Shown in pieces: positions 28,101 to 34,201 of a stretch of DNA of 64,000 nucleotides. The translations under genes and the position numbers were made by a program. Under the pieces are notes generated by a model. That model made no database searches, had not been told where the DNA came from, and was given only the letters and a program-made list of their open reading frames with translations. This DNA comes from Oscillospiraceae bacterium (GTDB lineage Bacteria > Bacillota > Clostridia > Oscillospirales > Ruminococcaceae). The stretch lies in contig WRLG01000001.1 of assembly GCA_009777725.1 (NCBI GenBank), positions 180,106 to 244,105 on the forward strand, given 5' to 3'. Numbering within the stretch: position 1 is the first letter of the stretch; each line of letters begins with the position of its first letter.

Positions 28101-29763
28101 TGTCCTCAAAGTTGCTTCCACGCATGAGTTCAGATTTAATAATCGCTTCATCTTCTGCTGAATGTGCGGATTTTACAGGCTTTTCGGGAACGTTGATTTC
28201 CTCACCGAAGAGTGATAATTGCTGACTTTTAGGCGGTTCAGCCGCAAAAAAAGCGGATTCGCTAATACCCGCAATGTCGATTGGATTTTCGTCAAGATAT
28301 TCATGCTTTGCGATTAAATTCGCAACTTGTGTCTGCACATCATGCCACGGAATCCGCACCTTTGCTCCGCCTAAAAACACATCAAGATTATCGGCTGTTT
28401 TCTGATACGAATACAACAATTTATCCTCGCCTATTTCAACGAGAGTAAAGTCCATATTATATGCCGCTTTTATAAAATTCGCACGGTTTTTTGGGCTGTC
28501 ATGTTCAAGAAAATATTCAAGGATTTCGGGCTTTTTGACATTCATATTAGTGTCATTTTTCAAGATAATGTCAAGTGTTTCGGGCGTTAAAAAACCGCCA
28601 TTTTCGGCGGTTAGTTGTGGATTATTTCGTTCAGAACGATTTCCCTTGCCTGTTGTTTCAGCAGGTTCATTTTCTGCACCCAGAGCATTTGATTGTCCGA
28701 TTTCAATTTCTCGTCCACGCCTGCCGACTTCGCCATTTCCGTCAGTAACGTAATTTCGTAATCCCTCGCTGTTCGCTCTGTTTCCGTCAAGTGGCTCTGC
28801 AACGTCCCCTTGATTAGCATGATTTCGTATGCCATCGGCTTCGTTTCTTTCAGATAATTCGCCCTCATCTGCCCGTAAAATCCGATTGTCGGTTGCTCCG
28901 TAATTATCGGATTTTGCGGTAAATAGGTCTGCGTTTCCTCGTCCAACAGATACGTCATTTTCGTGCCGTCCGCTAATTTCTCCGTGATTTTTTCCTGCAA
29001 TATTTCTTTCAATTCGCTTGCTCCTCTCAAAAGATTTTACCGTGCGTTCAATATCCCGCAAGGCTGTTTCCGATAAATCGCTCATCGCTCTGCCCAAAAT
29101 CGTCAGCGTTTCAACGCTGTTGAAATTGTGCAAATTCTGAAAATCATCTTTGCCGAAATACTCATTCGGGGCGAATCCGCAACGTGACAAAAGCGTGTAT
29201 GCAATGCTGTTTTCAAGCACCTCCGAAAACTGCACCCAGACGTTGTAATCGTCCAACTCTTCAAGAAAAGTCCCCTCGGTGTAGTCGATTAATTCGTTGG
29301 CAAAATCGCCGCCTAACCGCTCTGTCAGCCGCTTTGCGGTGTCAAGCAAGGCGGTCGAAAGCTCGCCCTCAACGCCGTAACGCTGTTCAAGCATTTTGCT
29401 CACAAAGCCCTCGTTTTCATCGGTGATTTTCCACAAAAACAGCTTCTTTTGGCTTTGCGATTCCGTGTCCGCATAATCGAAAACATACCGCAAATTCGTC
29501 CTTGCCCCGCTGTCGTCAAGCAAGGCAATTCCCTTGCTTCCACGCTTGACGTGCCTGTCCGCTAAATCGGGGCGTTTCCACAAATCAAACCCCGCACAAG
29601 CCGTAGCATTTGGGCGTTGTGCGTGAATCATAACTTGGTCGCGGAATTTGTATTTGTAGAGCCGTGAAGCTGTCGCTAAAAAATTCTGCCACTTTTCGGT
29701 GTCGCTTAGTTTGTTGACTGAATTGCTTAGTAGCTCGGTGTAGTGGTTGAGTTTGGTTGACAT
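22114..29763 (-). CDS. Giant DNA methylase-SNF2-type helicase of conjugative elements
   Basis: About 2,549 residues. The N-terminus (KWQNFLATASRLYKYKFRDQ, DQVMIHAQRPNATACAGF) is ArdC-like, followed by a long low-complexity linker and further accessory domains. A DNA N6-methyltransferase fold follows: motif I EPSVGVGNFFG near residue 1040 and motif IV GNVPFGGY near 1105. Then a superfamily-2 helicase: Walker A HEVGAGKTYE (~1717), DESH box VVDESHYFKN (~1880), helicase C GSTAKMGSGTNVQNR and QRLGRIKRQGN (~2190-2220). Such DarB/LtrC-like proteins ride on ICEs and phages and are thought to protect incoming DNA from restriction. The frame extends to 29814 but those codons lie in a terminator hairpin; ATG 29763 has AAAGGAGG. 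Confidence 0.88.
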   Translation of the reverse strand: MSTKLNHYTELLSNSVNKLSDTEKWQNFLATASRLYKYKFRDQVMIHAQRPNATACAGFDLWKRPDLADRHVKRGSKGIALLDDSGARTNLRYVFDYADTESQSQKKLFLWKITDENEGFVSKMLEQRYGVEGELSTALLDTAKRLTERLGGDFANELIDYTEGTFLEELDDYNVWVQFSEVLENSIAYTLLSRCGFAPNEYFGKDDFQNLHNFNSVETLTILGRAMSDLSETALRDIERTVKSFERSKRIERNIAGKNHGEISGRHENDVSVGRGNADLFTAKSDNYGATDNRILRADEGELSERNEADGIRNHANQGDVAEPLDGNRANSEGLRNYVTDGNGEVGRRGREIEIGQSNALGAENEPAETTGKGNRSERNNPQLTAENGGFLTPETLDIILKNDTNMNVKKPEILEYFLEHDSPKNRANFIKAAYNMDFTLVEIGEDKLLYSYQKTADNLDVFLGGAKVRIPWHDVQTQVANLIAKHEYLDENPIDIAGISESAFFAAEPPKSQQLSLFGEEINVPEKPVKSAHSAEDEAIIKSELMRGSNFEDSKFRIEKYAKSNPTTAEFAKFLSKEYGIGGHSGDGIVKSSDHNGKGIHLRLYDENSPNGERKISLNWNQTAKRIAELVKSGEYITEDDISRRIRHAEYVLNNYAPADDYNLRRIEEAEKVLELYGMFEDNEELEIRNEELNDTPKPDKTEVSETHEMPETSELDEDDYPDYLVTEGDILELDDGIYEVVRICDGELKLKETTTEEIVSMNEDELYNHGFAVVEKAVLDDDLFDISVDEVAAKPHFDEIDPTTLIGKHYVIDGREMIVEKVDTEWDKVSFLDVALMHSYPISRSENIEFLLNIERAEREKSELATSEIDITDLAVEDEPEIIITPLFPHLSKPNEVQESPKSKGENFRITDDNLGVGGAKEKFKNNIAAIKLLQEIERAFDFHQSISCPAGTRPPYPNDEEKEALSRYVGWGGLSQAFDEKNPQWANEYKTLKNTLSDYEYECAKESVLNAHYTSPMVIKAIYEGLENLGFKSGNVLEPSVGVGNFFGMIPEEIAKNSKLYGVELDNVSGRIAKQLYPQSDISISGFEDKQFSDNFFDVAVGNVPFGGYKISDKRYDKLNLNIHDYFFAKSLDKVRPGGVVAFITSKGTLDKQNSNFRKYLAERADLLGAIRLPNTAFKANAGTEVTSDIIFLQKRETVMETEPEWVKIGKTNNGISVNKYFIDNPQMMLGTMSNDSGIRLYGGENSTTCVPFEGANLAEQLKSAIANIQGNIPEYQHENESIIDSIPADENVRNFNYTVAENQLYYRENSRMNRVQMPKMTEDRVRAMVGLRDCVRKLIDLQLNEYQDSDIVSQQVKLNNLYDNFNRRYGLINSTANAGAFRDDSSYYLLCSLEILDEQGKLERKADMFTKRTIKQRKIVTSVDTASEALAVSIAEKAGVDLDFMSELSSLPKERLIKDLKDVIYQIPSTFNSSLLTLNYVTADEYLSGNIREKLETARHFNENKGGFEGNIKALEQVMPKPLEACDIDVRLGSTWIEPDTIKDFVFETLKTSYYAKSAIKIHYSKYTSEWNISGKNGDPRNVFATTTFGTSRKNAYHIIEDTLNLRSSKVYDKVVGSDGNEKSVLNKKETMLAQEKQENIKQSFKDWIFKDPRRREHYVEKYNELFNSSRPREYDGSHINFVGMNPEITMQTHQRNAVAHALYGGNTLFAHEVGAGKTYEICASVMESKRLGICNKSLIVVPNHITEQFGGEFLRLYPAANILVATKKDFEKKNRRRLCAKIATGDYDAVIIGHSQLEKIPISQERQQRLMKKQIFEITQGIKEMKLQKGDNFTIKQLEKTKKNLEAKLKKLIESPRRDDVVNFEELGIDKLVVDESHYFKNLFLYTKMRNVAGVQQTEAQKSTDLYLKTQYLDELTGGKGTIFSTGTPLSNSMTELYTVMRYLQSGLLNQKGLSHFDAWAATFGETQTSFELAPEGNSYRSRTRFSRFFNLPELMNMFKECADIKTAETLNLPTPEVEFETVVVEPTEHQKRMIADLSERAKLVRDKKVDPSEDNMLRITGDGRKIGLDQRMINPLLPDEPGTKVNVCVDNVFGIWNDTKSDKSTQLLFCDFSTPNKDGRFNVYDDIRDKLVSRGVPKHEIAFIHEADSEEKKKELFAKVRKGQVRVLLGSTAKMGSGTNVQNRLIALHDLDAPWRPSDMTQRLGRIKRQGNRNAKVKVFRYCTDKSFDSYLYQMLEYKQNFISQIMTSKSPVRSCDDVDEATLSYAEIKALCAGNPLIKEKIDLDVSVAKLKALKSNHVNEQYRLEDNILRYFPEAICRTENRIKGFKSDYEHLKNIAIPADKKMLPMTITGANFTDKEAAGKALIEACKQLKSATQTLDIGEYKGFSMALSFDSFENVYRLELKREMSHKVTLGVDPFGNMTRIDNALSGIVQYLESSESQLETLKNQLADAKSELGKPFPREAVLQEKLARLNELNAILTVEGKDGIEVTASTKAAENSPNVAADSLLINLKIKDKLLLYKDRSQKCETTKTKTIKVELE

Positions 29764-29791
29764 AGGCGTTCCTCCTTTGGATTTGGGCATG

Positions 29792-29820
29792 AAAAAAGAG
29801 CCTGTTTTAAACAAGCTCTT
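29792..29820 (-). terminator. Rho-independent terminator of the cargo operon
   Basis: Read leftward: AAGAGCTTGTTT, AAA, ACAGGCTCTT, then TTTTT. It lies between the cargo genes and the methylase-helicase start, so the cargo is a self-contained unit. The 147 bases between it and the 29968 gene are G-rich on the + strand and show nothing recognisable. Confidence 0.8.
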
Positions 29821-29967
29821 ACGTAGGAATATTTGTGGGGGTTATTTTTCTAATGGGGAGGTTGGGGGAGTTTCAGCGAATGGTTATTGGGGGAGGTTCA
29901 GCTATATCTTTGAAAATCATCAAATACCCTAAAACACACACTCCCTCGCCATATTAGTTCATCATGT

Positions 29968-30636
29968 TTAATCTGTCCCAAAATAATCAGAAATTTCTTT
30001 TTCAACAGATTCACTCAAAAGAGCATAACTTTCTTGAACTTTAGTAATATAATCAGTTAGTGATTTTTCATCATCAAACACGAAATCTTTTTGCATATAA
30101 TCTGAACCAACTCTCAAAAAGAAAGTAAGAGTTTCAAGATTTTCATGCCATACTTTTCCTTTTATTGAACTGGGCGGAACGATAGTTGTGTTTGCCAGAA
30201 AAGAACGTACATTTTTGGAAGCAGTTTGAAAGGAACAAATATAGTTTGGGTCAAGTTCGTTATATTCCGCAGAACCATTGTATGTATCCGAAATAAGAAT
30301 TCTGAATATTTTTGTGTTATTATGGAGAGGGTCTCCCTCTTTTTTTGCAAGAAATTTATCTATTTCGTCAAGTATAATTTTAAATTGCGGATAGAAATTA
30401 AAAACTGCTTCTTCTTGCTTTTTACCAAGAATAGACATAGCAAGTACACCTTCCACGATTCCAAAACAGACTGTAAAAATTGTAGCACGTGAATTTAAAA
30501 AGTCTACAACACCAAAACTTTCTAAAAATGCAACAAAACATAAAAGCAACAGAACAATAACTGTCAGCCATAATAAAAAATTTGTTTTTTTCTTCCTTGT
30601 TAGGAATCTAAATCGTATTTTTTTACCACTGTTCAC
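29968..30636 (-). CDS. Cargo membrane protein with two TM segments (SLATT-like layout)
   Basis: About 222 residues. Two adjacent hydrophobic helices (NFLLWLTVIVLLLLCFVAFL and RATIFTVCFGIVEGVLAMSI) near residues 20-75 are followed by a ~140-residue soluble helical part. This 'two TM then cytosolic tail' shape resembles SLATT-type putative pore effectors of prokaryotic conflict systems. The frame is open to 30774, but upstream candidates have no RBS and would overlap the previous gene. GTG at 30636 has GAGGTG nine bases upstream. It is third in a leftward cargo operon behind a P-loop ATPase. I do not recognise a named family with certainty. Confidence 0.6.
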   Translation of the reverse strand: MNSGKKIRFRFLTRKKKTNFLLWLTVIVLLLLCFVAFLESFGVVDFLNSRATIFTVCFGIVEGVLAMSILGKKQEEAVFNFYPQFKIILDEIDKFLAKKEGDPLHNNTKIFRILISDTYNGSAEYNELDPNYICSFQTASKNVRSFLANTTIVPPSSIKGKVWHENLETLTFFLRVGSDYMQKDFVFDDEKSLTDYITKVQESYALLSESVEKEISDYFGTD

Positions 30637-30679
30637 AATTATATGCACCTCGTTTATGAAATATTCAAGACTGATTTTT

Positions 30680-30859
30680 TTATCTGCCAAAAGATGATAA
30701 ATAAGGTTTGCCATTGGGGAAATTTGGTAACGGACGACCGCATAATTTAGGAAACCCATAAATATCTTGTGCAAGAGGTGTGCCGTGAGGGGCAGTTCCC
30801 TCTTCTAAACATTTATGTAAATCCTTATATTTCTGAATAGTATTTTTTATATGTGTCAA
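30680..30859 (-). CDS. Small cargo protein, unknown, Pro/Gly-rich end
   Basis: 59 residues if it starts at TTG 30859, which has AAAGGG six bases upstream and lies 13 bases after the ATPase stop. The frame remains open to 30925, inside the ATPase gene. The sequence has a helical start and a Pro/Gly-rich end (GTPLAQDIYGFPKLCGRPLP). No family recognised. Its place between an ATPase and a membrane protein suggests an adaptor or a regulator. Confidence 0.45.
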   Translation of the reverse strand: MTHIKNTIQKYKDLHKCLEEGTAPHGTPLAQDIYGFPKLCGRPLPNFPNGKPYLSSFGR

Positions 30860-30872
30860 AAGTTTCCCTTTT

Positions 30873-33143
30873 TCAACTGTGAAATTCGCCACATTTAGAT
30901 TCGTTTGAAGATTTACCCTCGACAAATGTTAAATAATGCTCTAGATATTCGATATGGCTCATAATTATTCTCTTGGGAAAAGGTATCTCATTTCCGTATT
31001 TATCTTTGTAGAGATAGCCTTGGTTTTTCATGTCACTATAGTCGTGAAAAGAATTGTATTCATCTCTTAATACGATTCTTATGCAAGTACAAACGTTTTT
31101 ATAGACCTCATTAATTACACTAATTATTTCTTCGGGTTTTCTGTAAAAAATAAGTGGTAAAGGATACTCTCTGCAGAATTTGCAAGCAAAAAGTTCAAAC
31201 TCTGGCTGAAACCAAATATAAAAGTCACCAGTATCAGAAATTTTAAAACCAAACTTTAGTTTTTCATCATCAGTAATGGAACCATCATCGAATTCTAACA
31301 TTTTTTGCTTGAAATATGGTAATGTTAGTTTTTCTAATCTTGAATCATTAAATTTTATTATTATGAATTGATGCCAACTTTCAATGTGCAATTCATAATC
31401 TCCTAAATAATAAAGCGTATTAATGAAATTATCAAGATGGTCTTTATCAATTGTATCACCGTCAGTAGTACGCAATACCAAATTCTTAAGAGTTGTGAAA
31501 TCTAAATACTCAGATTCAAAACTGCTTAAATAAAGTAAAATTTTTCGTATGTGAGTTCTTTTACGTGAACTGCTAACTTTTTCCTTGTTGTTATTTGTTT
31601 TTTCTTTTTCCTCAGTTCTATTTAAAAGACAGTTTTTATCATTTATAGAAATGTATCTTAAAATAATACGAACTATGGCACGACGACATAAATATCTATA
31701 GCAATATACTCTTTCACCCATTGGAGTATTTTCGTAATAAGTCCAATAATTCAAAAAATGACCTATGAAATTTTGGGCATTATCTGTTTTTAATAATAGG
31801 TTTATTGACTTGAGAAGCAATTCCATTAAACGGCGCTTATCATAATTAAACATCGGTTCCAGCCATTCCATAAGACCATTTCCGGGCTTATATGCTATGT
31901 CATTCATTACTATTTTGAGGATATTTTCAATAATAGTAAAATCGCTATGAATCAAATGACTACAATGATTTTTGAATATCTGCAAATGTTTTTCATACAC
32001 TAAAGACGTGTCAAACCAAGCTGTAACATCCATCTGTATGTTTTCACCCGTTTGCTCTTGCACGGTATCAAAATCAAAGAAACGCTTTGTTGTATCACGC
32101 ATAGGTAATACAAAGACAAAATTACTTTCAAAAATATTATCTCCATTTACTATAAATTGGTTATTTGGTAATCCAAGATTAGCACAAAAGCTACGTATTG
32201 TTTCAACAATAAACACTACATTATTATCAAAAAAATGCCTCGGTGTGTCAATTATCACCTCAATACCATCAAACAGTAGCACATATCGCATTTTAGGGTT
32301 TTCACAATGAAGTAATAATATATATATTTCCAATAGCCTCAAAGTTACATCAAATAGAGTAGGTTTTTCTGAGCCATTGGTTCTTATTCCTTTAATCAAT
32401 TTACAACCTAAAATATTCAATTTCCCTTGAGAAGGAGCGGGCAATTTCAAGAGACCTTTTAAATCATCAAAAAAATCTATTTGAAATTGCAACAATTTTC
32501 CCGCATCATTGAATAACTCTCTAAAGTTCTTACATATAGAATTAATTTTTTCCTTATTTTTAAAAATGCCATCTAAACTCTCAATAAGACTGTGTAGAAT
32601 TATTAATTCAAAACTGCTATTCACAGGTTCGTTGGCATCAAACAACCCCCAGTCTTTACCGAAACCACGAACCTTTGTTATTTCTTTATTAAATTCAATT
32701 CTTATCGTTTCAAATGACTCGGGTAAATCGTTTTCATCTTCAATAATCGCTTTTATATATTCCGATTTATTCTCAATATGCGATAATATACGATTAATAT
32801 AAGTTGACTTACCAGAACCGGCACGACCATAAATTAGTTGTAAGGGTTCTTTCCCATTCGCAATACGCTTAATAAACTCCTTATTCTTATTTTTATCGTT
32901 TTCTTTATCAATTTTTCTTTTTGCTTTATTGTAAGGTTCTAATATTTCATTTTCTTTTTCTGCTGTCTTTTTTGTTCCATCCATCTCAAAGTATGGTTGC
33001 ACATAAATAGACTCAAAAATAGCAAGGGCATTAGCATTTGGTGCTAATTTATTTAAAGTTTTAATTCCATTCGTAGTAAATAAGTTGATTTCAAAAAATT
33101 TAATCAACGATTCTATTGTGTAAATTAAAGAAATTTTATTCAT
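30873..33143 (-). CDS. Large P-loop NTPase of the cargo operon (candidate defence ATPase)
   Basis: About 756 residues. Walker A LIYGRAGSGKSTYINRIL near residue 106; Walker B-like RYVLLFDGIEVII near 288; then a long helical C-terminal half with a winged-helix-like stretch (RKILLYLSSFESEYLDFTTL). The layout is that of STAND/AAA-type signalling NTPases in defence islands. I cannot assign a named system. Composition is visibly more AT-rich than the transfer genes on both sides, suggesting separate acquisition. ATG 33143 follows GGCGGG at about 12 bases; a TTG two codons earlier is the alternative. It is first in a three-gene operon with its own promoter. Confidence 0.72.
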   Translation of the reverse strand: MNKISLIYTIESLIKFFEINLFTTNGIKTLNKLAPNANALAIFESIYVQPYFEMDGTKKTAEKENEILEPYNKAKRKIDKENDKNKNKEFIKRIANGKEPLQLIYGRAGSGKSTYINRILSHIENKSEYIKAIIEDENDLPESFETIRIEFNKEITKVRGFGKDWGLFDANEPVNSSFELIILHSLIESLDGIFKNKEKINSICKNFRELFNDAGKLLQFQIDFFDDLKGLLKLPAPSQGKLNILGCKLIKGIRTNGSEKPTLFDVTLRLLEIYILLLHCENPKMRYVLLFDGIEVIIDTPRHFFDNNVVFIVETIRSFCANLGLPNNQFIVNGDNIFESNFVFVLPMRDTTKRFFDFDTVQEQTGENIQMDVTAWFDTSLVYEKHLQIFKNHCSHLIHSDFTIIENILKIVMNDIAYKPGNGLMEWLEPMFNYDKRRLMELLLKSINLLLKTDNAQNFIGHFLNYWTYYENTPMGERVYCYRYLCRRAIVRIILRYISINDKNCLLNRTEEKEKTNNNKEKVSSSRKRTHIRKILLYLSSFESEYLDFTTLKNLVLRTTDGDTIDKDHLDNFINTLYYLGDYELHIESWHQFIIIKFNDSRLEKLTLPYFKQKMLEFDDGSITDDEKLKFGFKISDTGDFYIWFQPEFELFACKFCREYPLPLIFYRKPEEIISVINEVYKNVCTCIRIVLRDEYNSFHDYSDMKNQGYLYKDKYGNEIPFPKRIIMSHIEYLEHYLTFVEGKSSNESKCGEFHS

Positions 33144-33289
33144 GATCAATTTAACCCGCCTTTTTATATGATATATTATTTTTTGAGCCTCTAGTTATAT
33201 TCATGCTCAGAACCCCACCAGTCACCGCCAACTTCCCAATTACCAATATTATCCATGAAACCAAATAGCCAAGCCGTCCCACTAAATAT

Positions 33290-33318
33290 ATCATAACACA
33301 TAAAAATTGAACTGTCAA
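33290..33318 (-). promoter_or_regulatory. Promoter of the cargo operon
   Basis: Read leftward: TTGACA (33318-33313), 17-bp spacer, TATGAT (33295-33290), about 147 bases before the ATPase start. It shares the string AAAAGGGG-TTGACA with the toxin/agr promoters (AAAAGGG-TTGACA); this may be coincidence. Confidence 0.65.
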
Positions 33319-33375
33319 CCCCTTTTCGATAATTTTCCCTAAAAAATCCCCTAAAATTTCCCTATGTACCCCGTG

Positions 33376-33987
33376 TCAAGCCATTTCCACAGCCCGACAC
33401 GCATTTTTTATCTTTCCAAGCCCTCTTTCAATTCCCTCTAAAACTCCCGCAAAATCGCACATAAACGCCATTCGCTCATCCTTTGACCCGAAAATAAAAG
33501 CATCCCTGTAATACTCAAATTTATCAAGTTCCGTCAAAGAATGAGTAAACAGCGGGTGCAAATTTTCGCCTTGTTCTTTCGGTGCATACTCACGGCGGCA
33601 GTAGCTGAGAAAATCGCAGTAATCTCGCAAAATCCTCTCTGCTTTTCGCTCTTTTGAGGCTTGCGAATAGTGCTTGATTTGCTCTTTGATTGCAGGCTTT
33701 TCAAACTTGCGGTGAGCCGAAATTATCCCAAAATCAAAGGCAAGTTTTTGTGTAGATTCAATGGGGGAGAGGTTGAAAAAAGCCGCCGTTAAGTCGGTGA
33801 CGTCGCCGTGATGAGGACAGCCGTAGCAATGAAAGTGGTCGTCATAGAGCTTCATTGACGGCGTTCGCTCGGCGTGAAAAAGGCAGCTTGCAAAGCCGCC
33901 CCTGTTCACTTCCAAGCCGTAATATTCGGCAACCTCACGCAAGTTCAGCCGCTCTTTAACCTCCGTGAAAATGTTACTCGTCATCAT
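33376..33987 (-). CDS. CHC2-type zinc-finger protein, primase-like N-terminus
   Basis: About 203 residues. The segment VAEYYGLEVNRGGFASCLFH, AERTPSMKLYDDHFHCYGC, HHGDVTDLTAAF carries a C-H...C-x2-C zinc finger as in DnaG-type primases (CHC2). It lacks the TOPRIM catalytic core, so it is a DNA-binding relative rather than a full primase. Such proteins are usual in ICE transfer operons. The frame extends to 34077, but the tandem ATGs at 33987/33984 overlap the end of the TTRAP gene and indicate translational coupling. The gene-free 33144-33375 to its left holds only the cargo promoter. Confidence 0.8.
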   Translation of the reverse strand: MMTSNIFTEVKERLNLREVAEYYGLEVNRGGFASCLFHAERTPSMKLYDDHFHCYGCPHHGDVTDLTAAFFNLSPIESTQKLAFDFGIISAHRKFEKPAIKEQIKHYSQASKERKAERILRDYCDFLSYCRREYAPKEQGENLHPLFTHSLTELDKFEYYRDAFIFGSKDERMAFMCDFAGVLEGIERGLGKIKNACRAVEMA

Positions 33988-34201
33988 AATAATCGTCCGC
34001 AAATTCATCTGCAAAATCCCACTCATAAAAGTCATTGTCGCACATTTCGTCAAGTTTGACGATAACATCTTCGGCAAGTTTTTTCATGTCAAAGTCCGCA
34101 ATATCGGTGAGCGAATCCATGATGTTTAAGATTGTCTTTTCCCTGCTTTGAACGCCGTAAATACAGAGTAAATTTGTTTCGGGAACAGTAAAATTAATCA
34201 C
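33974..34201 (-). CDS. Transposon-transfer assisting (TTRAP-like) protein
   Basis: A 75-residue acidic protein. MINFTVPETNLLCIYGVQSR and later MKKLAEDVIVKLDEMCDNDF follow the pattern I recall for the TTRAP family ('FTxEExNLICIYxTGSR ... KLxxMSDEEF'), small proteins found only in conjugative transposons. The start overlaps the stop of the ArdC-like gene by four bases. Mechanism in transfer is unknown. Confidence 0.75.
   Translation of the reverse strand: MINFTVPETNLLCIYGVQSREKTILNIMDSLTDIADFDMKKLAEDVIVKLDEMCDNDFYEWDFADEFADDYYDDE

Noticed and set aside
30680..30925. Full 81-codon version of the small cargo protein
   Set aside because: It would overlap the ATPase by 53 bases without an RBS; the TTG at 30859 behind AAAGGG fits better.
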